Source: Herbaspirillum rhizosphaerae_A (GTDB taxonomy: Bacteria; Pseudomonadota; Gammaproteobacteria; Burkholderiales; Burkholderiaceae_D). Taken from it: a stretch of DNA of 64,000 bases. Position numbers and translations under genes: made by a program. The first letter of the stretch is position 1. Each line of letters begins with the position of its first letter. This document shows, in pieces, positions 8,266-16,872 of this stretch. The DNA is taken from the NCBI RefSeq assembly GCF_046025915.1, contig NZ_JAQQFR010000001.1, forward strand, positions 124,001 through 188,000, written 5' to 3'. The notes under the pieces were generated by a model that had not been told where the DNA came from, did not search any database, and saw nothing but the letters and a program-made list of their open reading frames with translations.

Positions 8266-8535
8266 TTACTGACCTTCGCCGAAACGATCGTTGATCAGCG
8301 CTTCCAGTGCAGTAAAGCAATCCTGCTCGTCGTCGCCTTCGGTTTCCAGCAAAACCTTGCTGCCCTTGCCTGCCGCCAGCATCATCACGCCCATGATGGA
8401 TTTGGCGTTGACGCGGCGCTTGTTGAAGGTCATCCAGACTTCGCACTTGTATTTGGAAGCCAGTTGCGTGAGCTTGGCTGAGGCGCGTGCGTGCAGACCG
8501 AGCTTGTTGATGATCTCAAGTTCTTTTTGAATCAT
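8266..8535 (-). CDS. ptsH: PTS phosphocarrier protein HPr
   Basis: HPr relays phosphate from EI to EIIA. The 89-residue protein has the active-site motif KLGLHARASAK with His15 and the regulatory-site motif NAKSIMGVMML with Ser46. Ser46 is the residue modified by HPr kinase/phosphorylase, which many betaproteobacteria also encode (hprK is not in this window). The frame extends upstream to 8586, but ATG 8535 gives the normal length. Confidence 0.96.
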   Translation of the reverse strand: MIQKELEIINKLGLHARASAKLTQLASKYKCEVWMTFNKRRVNAKSIMGVMMLAAGKGSKVLLETEGDDEQDCFTALEALINDRFGEGQ

Positions 8536-8627
8536 GGGAGTTCTTTCTTTGTTCTTGTCTATTGGGGTCAAACACCGCCAGCACACTTATATCGCCATAG
8601 CGATATAGCGCTATATTGCCAGCCTTC

Positions 8628-9035
8628 TTATTGGGAGGAAACACGAACGCGATTGTCCACGCGTACGGCCCCGCTCTGACCGCCGGCGAGCGCCATTTCC
8701 ATGACGACGTCAAGTGTATCGTTGCGATACGTCAACGCGCGCAGCAACATTGGCAGGCTGATGCCGGCAATGACTTCGACGTTGTCGATGGCGCACAGAT
8801 AACCGGTGCAGTTGGAAGGCGTACCGCCCATGACGTCGGTGATCACCAGCACGCCGCTGCCGTCGTCGAGACGACGCACGGCTTCCGCTGCGAGCTTTTG
8901 TACTTCTGCCGGGTTCTGATCGGCGATGACGTCAATGGCTTCGATGCGCTCTGGCAAACCACGAAATACGTGCGTTGCCGCCGCGATGAAAGCCTGACCC
9001 AGCGGGGCATGCGTGAGAAGAAGGATACCGACCAT
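8628..9035 (-). CDS. PTS EIIA component, mannose/fructose type
   Basis: A 135-residue EIIA-Man-like protein. It begins MVGILLLTHAPLG, with the phosphorylatable histidine at residue 9, and contains the family motif DVMGGTPSN. It lies upstream of ptsH and ptsI in the same direction, so it accepts phosphate from this HPr. In relatives it stands without a matching IIBC permease, pointing to a regulatory role. Confidence 0.92.
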   Translation of the reverse strand: MVGILLLTHAPLGQAFIAAATHVFRGLPERIEAIDVIADQNPAEVQKLAAEAVRRLDDGSGVLVITDVMGGTPSNCTGYLCAIDNVEVIAGISLPMLLRALTYRNDTLDVVMEMALAGGQSGAVRVDNRVRVSSQ

Positions 9036-9096
9036 GAATTTCTACTTGCTATATGTACGTTGGTACGTTGCCAGAACGGGCGCCGGGTTGATTGCT

Positions 9097-10044
9097 TCAG
9101 CTGCCTGCGACTGCGGTTTCCAGCGCATCGACGAACATGGCGGCAACATCGAAGCCGCTTTGCTGCGTGATTTCCTGAAAACAAGTCGGACTGGTGACAT
9201 TGATTTCTGTTAAATAATTGCCAATAGCGTCCAATCCTACCAGCAACAACCCCCGCTGCGCCAAAATCGGCGCCAGTGCTTCGGCGATTTCCAATTCGCG
9301 CGGCGAAATAGGCTGCGCAACGCCGAGACCGCCGGCCGCCAGATTGCCGCGCACTTCGCCGCCTTGCGGAATCCGCGCCAAAACGTGCGGCACCACTTTA
9401 CCGCCAATCAGCAGAATGCGCTTGTCACCCTTGGAAATTTCCGGGATGAAACGTTGCGCCATGATCGTGCGGTTGCCGTTGTCGGTCAGGGTTTCGATGA
9501 CCGAACCGAGATTCATGCCGTCCTGGCCGATGCGGAAGATGCCCATGCCGCCCATGCCGTCGAGCGGCTTCAGGATCACGTCCTTGTGTTCGGCGTGGAA
9601 CGCGCGCAGGCGCTTGGCGTCGCGCGTGACCAGCGTCGGCGCGGTGTATTGCGGAAATTGTGCAATCGCCAACTTTTCGTTGTGGCTGCGAATCGCTTCG
9701 GGCTTGTTGAAGACGCGCGCGCCTTGCTTTTCGGCCAGCTCCAGCAAGTACGTGGTGTAGATGTATTCCATGTCGAACGGCGGATCCTTGCGGATCACGA
9801 TGGCGTCGAACTCGGACAGGAAGGTCGAGACCGGTGCATCGGCGCGGTACCAGTCATCGGCGTCGCCGGTGAGCGTGATCTTGGCGACATTCGCGGTCAC
9901 CAGCCCGCTTTCGAGCACGACGTCGGTCTGTTCGAAGGCATAGATGGCGTGACCGCGTTTAGCAGCCTCGCGCATCATCGCGAAGGTCGAGTCCTTGTAG
10001 GTCTTGAAGGTGTCGAGCGGGTCGGCCAGGAATGCGATTTTCAT
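9097..10044 (-). CDS. gshB: Glutathione synthetase
   Basis: ATP-grasp ligase joining gamma-glutamylcysteine and glycine (315 residues). Visible are the N-terminal domain start MKIAFLADPL, IRKDPPFD near residue 80, the ATP-grasp loop KPLDGMGGMGIF, and the C-terminal metal/ATP motif GNYLTEINVTSPT. The start is ATG 10044; the longer frame to 10263 overlaps gshA and lacks family similarity. It follows gshA by 34 nt, so both glutathione genes form one unit with the PTS genes. Confidence 0.96.
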   Translation of the reverse strand: MKIAFLADPLDTFKTYKDSTFAMMREAAKRGHAIYAFEQTDVVLESGLVTANVAKITLTGDADDWYRADAPVSTFLSEFDAIVIRKDPPFDMEYIYTTYLLELAEKQGARVFNKPEAIRSHNEKLAIAQFPQYTAPTLVTRDAKRLRAFHAEHKDVILKPLDGMGGMGIFRIGQDGMNLGSVIETLTDNGNRTIMAQRFIPEISKGDKRILLIGGKVVPHVLARIPQGGEVRGNLAAGGLGVAQPISPRELEIAEALAPILAQRGLLLVGLDAIGNYLTEINVTSPTCFQEITQQSGFDVAAMFVDALETAVAGS

Positions 10045-10078
10045 GAAATGTCCGTCAAAAATGTCAGGCAAATAAGGA

Positions 10079-11374
10079 TTAATAGACTTCCGGATTCGGA
10101 TCAGTCTTTTCCATTTCCAGCGAAGCGGCCAGCAGCGCCAGGCGCGCCACCACGCCATACATATAGAAACGGTTCGGCGCCGCCGTGCCCGGTTTGGCTT
10201 GCAGATCCGGCAACGCGTGCTGTTGCTGGAAGGCCAAGGGCACGAAATGCGCGCCCGGCGCATTCAGGTTTTCGTTGACGTCGCGATCCGCATGCACGCG
10301 GTAGAAACCGCCGACCACGTAACGGTCGATCATGTACACCACCGGCTCGGCGACGGCTTCATTGATGCGTTCAAACGAATGCACGCCTTCCTGGATGATC
10401 AGTTCGCTGACTTCCAGGCCTTCCTTGCCGACCACCATCTTGCTGCGCTGCTTGCGATTGAAGTCCTTGACTTCGCTGGCGTCCTTGACGGTCATGATGC
10501 CCATGCCGTAGGTGCCGGCGTTGGCCTTGACGATCACGAACGGCTGCTCCTTGATGCCGTATTCCTTGTACTTCTTGCGGATCTTCGACAACAGGCTGCT
10601 GACGTTGTCGGCCAAGCAGTCGGAGCCGGCGTCTTCCTGCAGATTGAGCTCGCCGCATTTGGCGAACAGGGGGTTCAGCATCCACGGATCGACATCGACC
10701 AGCTTGGAGAATTTCTTGACCACTTCGTCGTAGGCGGCAAAGTGGTTGCTCTTGCGGCGCACAGCCCAGCCGGCATGCAACGGCGGCAAGACGTTTTGCT
10801 CGTCGAGGTTTTCCAGCACTGACGGAATGCCGATCGACAGGTCGTTGTTCAACAGCACGGTACAGGGGTCAAAATTCTTCAACCCGAGGCGACGGCCGTT
10901 CTTGGAACGCTCCAACGGCTCCAGCGTGATACTGGTGCCGTCCGGCAAGTCGATCTGCTTCGGCTTCTTGATGTCTTCCAGCGTACCGAGGCGCACATTG
11001 AGGCCGGTCTGGCGGAAGATCTGCATCAACCGCGCGACGTTTTGCAGGTAGAAACTGTTGCGTGTGTGATTCTCAGGAATCAGCAGCAAGTTCTTGGCAT
11101 CCGGGCAATATTTTTCAATGGCGGCCATGGCGGCCTGCACGGCCAGCGGCAGCATTTCCGGCGACAGATTATTAAAGCCGCCCGGGAACAGGTTGGTGTC
11201 TACCGGCGCCAGCTTGAAGCCGGCGTTGCGCAAGTCGACCGAACAATAGAACGGCGGCGTGTGCTCTTGCCATTCCATACGGAACCAGCGCTCGATCGCG
11301 GGGGTGGCGCCCAGGATTTTCTTTTCGAGGTCCAGAAGCGGACCATTGAGGGCGGTGACAAGATGCGGAACCAT
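10079..11374 (-). CDS. gshA: Glutamate-cysteine ligase, proteobacterial GshA type
   Basis: First enzyme of glutathione synthesis. The 431-residue protein resembles the betaproteobacterial/Acidithiobacillus-type GshA rather than the E. coli enzyme, with APVDTNLFPGGFNNL near residue 56, LLIPENHTRN near 96 and VKANAGTYGMGIMTVKDA near 280. The start at ATG 11374 (MVPHLVTALNG) is chosen over the longer frame to 11437 because homologues begin there. gshB follows directly. Confidence 0.93.
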   Translation of the reverse strand: MVPHLVTALNGPLLDLEKKILGATPAIERWFRMEWQEHTPPFYCSVDLRNAGFKLAPVDTNLFPGGFNNLSPEMLPLAVQAAMAAIEKYCPDAKNLLLIPENHTRNSFYLQNVARLMQIFRQTGLNVRLGTLEDIKKPKQIDLPDGTSITLEPLERSKNGRRLGLKNFDPCTVLLNNDLSIGIPSVLENLDEQNVLPPLHAGWAVRRKSNHFAAYDEVVKKFSKLVDVDPWMLNPLFAKCGELNLQEDAGSDCLADNVSSLLSKIRKKYKEYGIKEQPFVIVKANAGTYGMGIMTVKDASEVKDFNRKQRSKMVVGKEGLEVSELIIQEGVHSFERINEAVAEPVVYMIDRYVVGGFYRVHADRDVNENLNAPGAHFVPLAFQQQHALPDLQAKPGTAAPNRFYMYGVVARLALLAASLEMEKTDPNPEVY

Positions 11375-11575
11375 AAAAAGACCTTCTGCGCGTACTGGGG
11401 CGATGGAGACGAATAGCGGTCGGAGAATCAATAACAATCAATAACAATCGATAACAAAACCGACAGGAACCGGCCATTTTAGCGGGATTCTTGCTATTAC
11501 GTCGTCAGCCGTCCGGCAATATCTGGTGGAGAGGTCATTTACGTGGTGGCGTTGTCGTTTTTTTAAAGCCCCCAT

Positions 11576-11610
11576 AAAAAAAGCGCCCGAACCGAAGGTC
11601 GCGGGCGCTT
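11576..11610 (-). terminator. Intrinsic terminator of the porin-glnK-amtB operon
   Basis: 9-bp stem AAGCGCCCG/CGGGCGCTT (11581-11589 with 11602-11610), followed on the minus strand by a T-run (A's at 11576-11582). It lies 34 nt after the amtB stop. Confidence 0.9.
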
Positions 11611-11644
11611 CTGAAGGGAGCCACAAGGGCTCCCGGGAGACAAA

Positions 11645-13195
11645 TTACGAGTGGTAAGCCGATTCGCCGTGGCTGGAGATGTCCAGACCTTCGCGTTCTT
11701 CTTCTTCCGTCACACGCAGACCGATCACGATGTCGACCAGCTTGAAGGCGATGAAGGAGACCACACCCGACAGGATCACGGTAGTCAGCACGCCTTGGAA
11801 CTGAATCCACACTTGACCGCCGATGGAGTAGTCAGGAGCAACTGCGTTGGCAACGTAGTCATAGATACCTGTGCCGCCCAGGCTAGGCGCAGCGAACACG
11901 CCAGTCAGGATCGCACCCAGGATACCGCCCACGCCGTGCACGCCGAAGACGTCCAGTGCATCGTCCGAGCCCAGGATCTTCTTCAGGCCGGTAACACCCC
12001 ACAAGCACAGCAGACCAGCGATCAGGCCCATGACAACCGCGCCGCAGACACCGACGAAGCCGGCTGCAGGAGTAATTGCCACCAGACCGGCAACCGCACC
12101 CGAAGCCGCACCCAGCATCGAAGGCTTGCCCTTGCCGATCCATTCACCGAAGCTCCACGACAAGACAGCAGCCGCTGTTGCCAGGATGGTGTTGACGAAG
12201 GACAGAGCTGCACCGCCGTTGGCTTCCAGACCGGAGCCGGCGTTGAAACCGAACCAGCCGAACCACAGCAGCGAGGCACCGACCATAGTCAGAGTCAGGC
12301 TATGCGGCTTGAACGCTTCCTTGCCGAAACCGACACGCTTGCCGATGACGTAGGAACCAACCAGACCAGCAACCGCAGCGTTGATGTGAACCACGGTACC
12401 ACCCGCAAAGTCCAGCGCGCCCTTTTGGAACAACCAGCCGGAGATTGCAGTTGCTTTTTCAGCAGCGGCAGCGTCGGTGAATGCATCCGGACCTGGCCAG
12501 AACCAGACCATGTGGGCCATTGGCAGGTACGAGAACGTGAACCAGATGATCGAGAACACGATCACGGCGGAGAACTTCACACGCTCAGCGAACGAACCGA
12601 TGATCAGCGCGACGGTGATCGCAGCGAACGCGCCCTGGAAGGCCACGAACGACAGCTCAGGAATCACGACGCCCTTGCTGAAGGTTGCTGTATTCGAGTC
12701 GCCGGTCAGACCGTGCAGGAACAGACGATCGAAGCCACCGAAGAATGCGCCGCCTTCTGTGAACGCGATGCTATAGCCGTAGACGAACCACAGGATATAG
12801 ATCAACGAGAAGATCACGAAACATTGCATCAGCACGGACAACATGTTCTTGCTGCGGACCAGGCCGCCGTAGAACAGGCCCAGGCCTGGCAGTGTCATCA
12901 GAATCACGAACGCTGTACAAATCAGCATCCATGCCGTGTCGCCCTTGTTAGGAACAGGGCCTGGAGCAGCGGCTGCCGGAGCAGCCGGAGCTGCTGCTGT
13001 GGCGGCGGCTGGAGCCGCAGCAGGTGCTGCTTCAGCTGCTTTCGGTGCATCAGCCTTAGGAGCTTCTGCGGCCGGCGCTGCAGCAGCGGCTTCAGGCTTA
13101 GGCGCATCTTGCGCCTGCGCCGGAGCGGCAAAACCTACCGCCAACAACAAAGTGCCGATTGCCAGCGCACTTGAAAACATTTTTTTGATACTCAT
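11645..13195 (-). CDS. amtB: Ammonium transporter AmtB
   Basis: Ammonium/ammonia channel of the inner membrane, 516 residues. Residues 1-28 form a signal peptide ending AQAQ; about 28-80 is an almost pure Ala/Pro/Lys linker; the eleven-helix Amt core begins near residue 86. Core motifs include GLGLFYGGLVRSKN, FAAITVALIIGSFAERVKF, VHINAAVAGLVGSYV and the late FGVHGVGGILGAILTG. The Ala/Pro linker lengthens the periplasmic N terminus compared with E. coli AmtB. It follows glnK by 12 nt, the standard pairing in which GlnK gates the channel. Confidence 0.96.
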   Translation of the reverse strand: MSIKKMFSSALAIGTLLLAVGFAAPAQAQDAPKPEAAAAAPAAEAPKADAPKAAEAAPAAAPAAATAAAPAAPAAAAPGPVPNKGDTAWMLICTAFVILMTLPGLGLFYGGLVRSKNMLSVLMQCFVIFSLIYILWFVYGYSIAFTEGGAFFGGFDRLFLHGLTGDSNTATFSKGVVIPELSFVAFQGAFAAITVALIIGSFAERVKFSAVIVFSIIWFTFSYLPMAHMVWFWPGPDAFTDAAAAEKATAISGWLFQKGALDFAGGTVVHINAAVAGLVGSYVIGKRVGFGKEAFKPHSLTLTMVGASLLWFGWFGFNAGSGLEANGGAALSFVNTILATAAAVLSWSFGEWIGKGKPSMLGAASGAVAGLVAITPAAGFVGVCGAVVMGLIAGLLCLWGVTGLKKILGSDDALDVFGVHGVGGILGAILTGVFAAPSLGGTGIYDYVANAVAPDYSIGGQVWIQFQGVLTTVILSGVVSFIAFKLVDIVIGLRVTEEEEREGLDISSHGESAYHS

Positions 13196-13207
13196 TACTG
13201 TTCCCCC

Positions 13208-13546
13208 TTAGAGAGCGTCTTTGCCGGTTTCACCGGTACGGATGCGGATAACGTCCAGCAGATCTTGTACAAAAATCTTGCCGTCGCCGATTTTGCCTGT
13301 ACGTGCTGCAGCCTCGATGGCTTCCAGCGCGCGCTCGACGATCGAATCGTCGACTGCGGCTTCGATCTTGGTCTTCGGCAGGAAGTCCACGACATATTCC
13401 GCACCGCGATACAGCTCGGTGTGGCCTTTTTGACGGCCGAAGCCTTTGACTTCAGTCACGGTGATGCCTTGCACACCGATCGCCGACAAGGCTTCGCGCA
13501 CCTCGTCGAGCTTGAATGGTTTGATGATCGCTGTAATCAGTTTCAT
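13208..13546 (-). CDS. glnK: Nitrogen regulatory protein PII (GlnK)
   Basis: 112-residue PII signal protein. The T-loop GRQKGHTELYRGAEYVVDFLPK carries the uridylylation site Tyr51, and the B-loop is RTGKIGDGKIFV. It binds ATP/ADP and 2-oxoglutarate and plugs AmtB when nitrogen is ample. It sits between the porin gene (11 nt) and amtB (12 nt). GlnK rather than GlnB is called because of the amtB partner. Confidence 0.95.
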   Translation of the reverse strand: MKLITAIIKPFKLDEVREALSAIGVQGITVTEVKGFGRQKGHTELYRGAEYVVDFLPKTKIEAAVDDSIVERALEAIEAAARTGKIGDGKIFVQDLLDVIRIRTGETGKDAL

Positions 13547-13557
13547 ACCGACCTCAA

Positions 13558-14343
13558 TTAGAAAGTTTTGCTAAGGGAGAAAACGACGCCGTTACGACCA
13601 ACATTTTTGGTGCCATTCGACGCTGGAGTTGTGCTGACGCCGTCTTTCAGATCAGTACCGACGTATGCCACACCCAGAGTGATGCCGGCCAGATCTTCAA
13701 ATGTCTTGCTCACGCCGATTTTCCAGTCGTTGTAGCTGAACTGGGCGGTCGCGCCGTGTACGCTTTGGTGACCGAGATGCAGGCCGACCACGGTGCCGAA
13801 GTAGCTGTCGATGTTGGCACCCAGATCATAGTACTGGCTGTATTTGCTGTTGACTGCGCCGAACAGATTGGTCAGCGATTGCGAGTACTTGAAGTAACCA
13901 GGACCATAGCCGACTTGACCATAGAGTTCGAAGGTATTGGCATTCTTGACGCCGCTGTTTGCCAATGTGTTGCCTGGATAGTAGTAGTACAGACCGCCGA
14001 CGTCATAAGTAAAACCACCGCCGATATCGCCGCGCTTGCCGCCGTAGATATCCCACTCGATATTGCCCTTGGTGCTTTGGCCCGCGATCGTACCCGCGTC
14101 CTTGATCCACTTGATGTTGGTAGCCCATGTACCCAGGTACAAACCTGTTGGGTTATTGGTGTAGTCAGCACCAACTTGCAAAGCCGGATCGAAGCGTGTT
14201 TGTGTCAGACCGCGGTAGCGATAATCGCTGACGACAGCCGCGTTGAAGGTGAATTCATTATCTGGCTTCGGTGCGTCCTCTGCATGCGCGAAGCTGGATA
14301 CAAACGATGCTGCGACTGCTGCTGCAAGAATCAATTTTTTCAT
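13558..14343 (-). CDS. TorF-family putative porin, NlmA-like, first gene of glnK-amtB operon
   Basis: 261 residues with a clear signal peptide (cut after AHA, about residue 21) and a beta-barrel-like pattern ending in a C-terminal aromatic residue (SLSKTF). The start EFTFNAAVVSDYRYRGLTQT is typical of the TorF/TIGR02001 putative porins. Herbaspirillum seropedicae has a gene in this position (orf1, later nlmA) described as nitrogen-limitation induced. A role in letting ammonium or other nitrogen compounds across the outer membrane is an inference from the operon. A sigma-54 promoter lies 58 nt upstream. Confidence 0.85.
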   Translation of the reverse strand: MKKLILAAAVAASFVSSFAHAEDAPKPDNEFTFNAAVVSDYRYRGLTQTRFDPALQVGADYTNNPTGLYLGTWATNIKWIKDAGTIAGQSTKGNIEWDIYGGKRGDIGGGFTYDVGGLYYYYPGNTLANSGVKNANTFELYGQVGYGPGYFKYSQSLTNLFGAVNSKYSQYYDLGANIDSYFGTVVGLHLGHQSVHGATAQFSYNDWKIGVSKTFEDLAGITLGVAYVGTDLKDGVSTTPASNGTKNVGRNGVVFSLSKTF

Positions 14344-14400
14344 GGCGTCCCTCTAGGTTTCTGTTAAACAACAAATTATTCATTTCTGCACAATTTGTAT

Positions 14401-14416
14401 AGCAGGAGCCATGCCA
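14401..14416 (-). promoter_or_regulatory. Sigma-54 (-24/-12) promoter of the porin-glnK-amtB operon
   Basis: The minus strand reads TGGCATG-GCTC-CTGCT, matching TGGCACG-N4-TTGCW with GG and GC exactly 10 nt apart. It lies 58 nt before the start codon at 14343. Known NtrC/sigma-54 control of this operon type fits. Confidence 0.75.
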
Positions 14417-14965
14417 CCCCTTTTTGACGGGTTTGCGTTACTTTTTTTAGCGCAAATCAACATTCCAATTAGGCATTTTTTCTTTTTTTCCCAAATATAG
14501 TGCATAAATCTGATCCACGCATGGCCACGCACAACAATAGGGCGCAACAATTTCAATTCAACATTTTCCCAACGGAAATAACACGTCTTTAATGGTGCAA
14601 ACGAAATTCTTTGCCAGCATACGGCCAAATTTCATCACTGAGCGGAATCTACTGTTTCTTTAAAACATTATTTTCGCAGTCATTCAACGCTATTAAATAG
14701 AGCAAAAAATATTCGGCAGAACGCCCTTATGAATGTTGGCGACAGCTCGGACGATATCGTGACCACTTCATCAGTCTCGTCAAAACTTAAGGATGCGGAT
14801 TTATTTGCAAAATAGCAACTAAACTACTGAACGTTTTTGGTCGCAACAGAACAAAGGAAGAGATGCGCGCCCGGTTTCTTTGCCCCTCACATTCCTTCGG
14901 CATGGCGAAAGCGCTACACTTGCCAGATCGTCATTACCGAAACCTCACAGATAAAAAGGACCATC
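14417..14965. other. Intergenic region upstream of the nitrogen operon and ubiK
   Basis: AT-rich, no gene supported. A possible NtrC site GCAC-N7-GGGC lies at 14529-14543, about 140 nt upstream of the predicted sigma-54 start; it matches the GCAC-N7-GTGC consensus at 7 of 8 positions. An inverted repeat TTTGCG/CGCAAA (14432-14437 and 14451-14456) lies just upstream of the -24 element. The right half holds the 5' region of ubiK, with no promoter I can name. Confidence 0.4.
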
Positions 14966-15208
14966 ATGGACAAACCACAATTTTTCGAAGATCTGCAATC
15001 CAAAATCAATAAGGCCATCGAAAACTCTCCCGCCAAGGACATCGAAAAGAACGTCAAGGCCATGCTGAGTCAGGGTTTCTCCAAACTCGATCTGGTAACC
15101 CGCGAAGAATTCGACATCCAGGCGCAAGTGCTGGCCAAAACCCGCGCCAAGCTGGAAGAACTGGAAGCACGCGTTGTCGAGCTCGAAGCCCGTCACAAGA
15201 CCTCCTGA
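14966..15208 (+). CDS. ubiK: Ubiquinone biosynthesis accessory factor UbiK (BMFP family)
   Basis: 80-residue membrane fusogenic-type protein of the BMFP/YqiC family, an accessory factor for the soluble Ubi complex in aerobic ubiquinone synthesis. It has an amphipathic N-terminal helix and a C-terminal coiled coil (about residues 50-78, rich in Leu/Glu/Arg). ATG 14966 is preceded by AAGGA; the frame extends upstream to 14837 but without family similarity. Followed by comM after 79 nt. Confidence 0.85.
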   Translation: MDKPQFFEDLQSKINKAIENSPAKDIEKNVKAMLSQGFSKLDLVTREEFDIQAQVLAKTRAKLEELEARVVELEARHKTS

Positions 15209-15287
15209 GATTCGGCCGGTCACATTGCGTCCGTCCCCAATCTTCAGTTTTCAATTTCTTGATAGCTGCGAAGCTATCAAACCGTAG

Positions 15288-16811
15288 ATGAGTCTTGCTG
15301 TATTAAAGAGCCGTGCGCTTGCGGGCATGGATGCGCCGCAAGTCACGGTGGAAGTCCACCTTGCCAACGGCCTGCCCTCCTTCACCATCGTTGGCCTCCC
15401 TGAGACCGAGGTCAAGGAATCCAAAGATCGCGTGCGCGCTGCCTTGCAGAACGCGCGCTTCGAATTCCCCGCAAAAAGAATCACTGTCAACCTGGCGCCG
15501 GCTGATCTGCCGAAAGAATCCGGCCGCTTCGACCTGCCGATTGCACTCGGCATTCTTGCCGCATCGGGCCAGATGCCGGGCGATGCGCTGGATGGCTACG
15601 AATTCGCCGGAGAACTGTCACTCTCCGGCGACCTGAGGCCGATTCGAGGCGCACTGGCAATGACCTACGCCATGCACAAATCAAATCACAGCGATGGTTA
15701 CGCGCGCACCTTCATCTTGCCGCGCGAGAATGCCGACGAAGCAGCATTGGTCAGCAACGCGACCATCTTCCCCGCTGACTCTCTGTTGCAGGTGTGTGCA
15801 CATTTCGCCGGCTTCGACCCGGACGCGAGATTGAGCCGCCATCGCCCGTCCGTGCAGCCTGCTGCGCCAGCGTATCTGGATTTTTCCGACGTCAAAGGTC
15901 AGCTGCAAGCTAAACGTGCGTTGGAAGTTGCTGCAGCCGGTGGCCACAGCGTCCTCTTGGTAGGTCCTCCAGGAACAGGGAAATCCATGCTGGCGGCGCG
16001 CTTTCCCGGCATCTTGCCGCCCATGACCGACGACGAAGCGCTGGAATCTGCGGCGGTTCAATCAGTCACCGGCGGGTTCTCCACCACACGATGGAAAGCG
16101 CGTCCCTACAGGTCGCCGCACCATACTGCTTCCGGCGTGGCGCTGGTCGGCGGCGGCGGAACACCCCGCCCGGGCGAAATCTCGCTGGCGCATCGCGGAG
16201 TTTTGTTTCTGGATGAACTACCTGAATTTGATCGCAAAGTGCTGGAAGTATTGCGCGAGCCGATGGAATCCGGCCGGATCACCATCTCGCGTGCGGCACG
16301 ACAGGCTGACTTTCCTGCGCGATTTCAGTTGATTGCCGCCATGAACCCGTGTCCATGCGGTTTCTTTGGCCATCGGGAGAAACAATGCCGCTGCACGCCC
16401 GATCAAATCGGCCGGTATCAGGGAAAAATCTCCGGCCCTTTGCTCGATCGCATCGACATGCAAATTCAGGTGGGCGCACTCGCGCATGACGAACTGCTGC
16501 AGCAAGCCAACGGCGAAACATCGGCAAGCATCGCCGGACGGGTGGCGCGCAGCTTCGATTTACAGCAGCAGCGTCAGCAAAAGAGCAACCACCTTTTGTC
16601 GACAAGTGAAATCGACCTGCACTGCAAACCCGACAGCGCTGGCGAGGATTTGTTGAAAGCCGCCATGACACGGCTGAACTGGTCGGCACGCGCCTATCAT
16701 CGCGTGCTGAAAGTCGCGCGTACCATTGCCGATCTCGCGCAAGATCCCGTCATCGGCAAGGCCCACATCGCCGAAGCAATCCAATACCGCCGCGCCTTGC
16801 GCGAACAATAG
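15288..16811 (+). CDS. comM: ComM/YifB-family Mg-chelatase-like AAA+ ATPase
   Basis: 507 residues. An N-terminal Lon-protease-like domain (about 1-170) precedes the AAA+ module with Walker A GPPGTGKS at about 226 and Walker B LFLDELPEF. A Cys-rich insert CPCGFFGHREKQCRC and a C-terminal domain follow. In competent proteobacteria ComM is a hexameric helicase that promotes branch migration during natural transformation, and it is widely kept in non-competent species. Whether this strain is competent cannot be told here. Confidence 0.92.
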   Translation: MSLAVLKSRALAGMDAPQVTVEVHLANGLPSFTIVGLPETEVKESKDRVRAALQNARFEFPAKRITVNLAPADLPKESGRFDLPIALGILAASGQMPGDALDGYEFAGELSLSGDLRPIRGALAMTYAMHKSNHSDGYARTFILPRENADEAALVSNATIFPADSLLQVCAHFAGFDPDARLSRHRPSVQPAAPAYLDFSDVKGQLQAKRALEVAAAGGHSVLLVGPPGTGKSMLAARFPGILPPMTDDEALESAAVQSVTGGFSTTRWKARPYRSPHHTASGVALVGGGGTPRPGEISLAHRGVLFLDELPEFDRKVLEVLREPMESGRITISRAARQADFPARFQLIAAMNPCPCGFFGHREKQCRCTPDQIGRYQGKISGPLLDRIDMQIQVGALAHDELLQQANGETSASIAGRVARSFDLQQQRQQKSNHLLSTSEIDLHCKPDSAGEDLLKAAMTRLNWSARAYHRVLKVARTIADLAQDPVIGKAHIAEAIQYRRALREQ

Positions 16812-16872
16812 TCCAGATAGCCGCGAATAAACAATCACCGGCCGGCCGCAAACTTGCAGGCGGCTCGTCGTA

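Noticed and set aside
11651..13174. 507-codon plus-strand frame opposite amtB
   Set aside because: Antisense of the ammonium transporter; its low-complexity tail mirrors the Ala/Pro linker.
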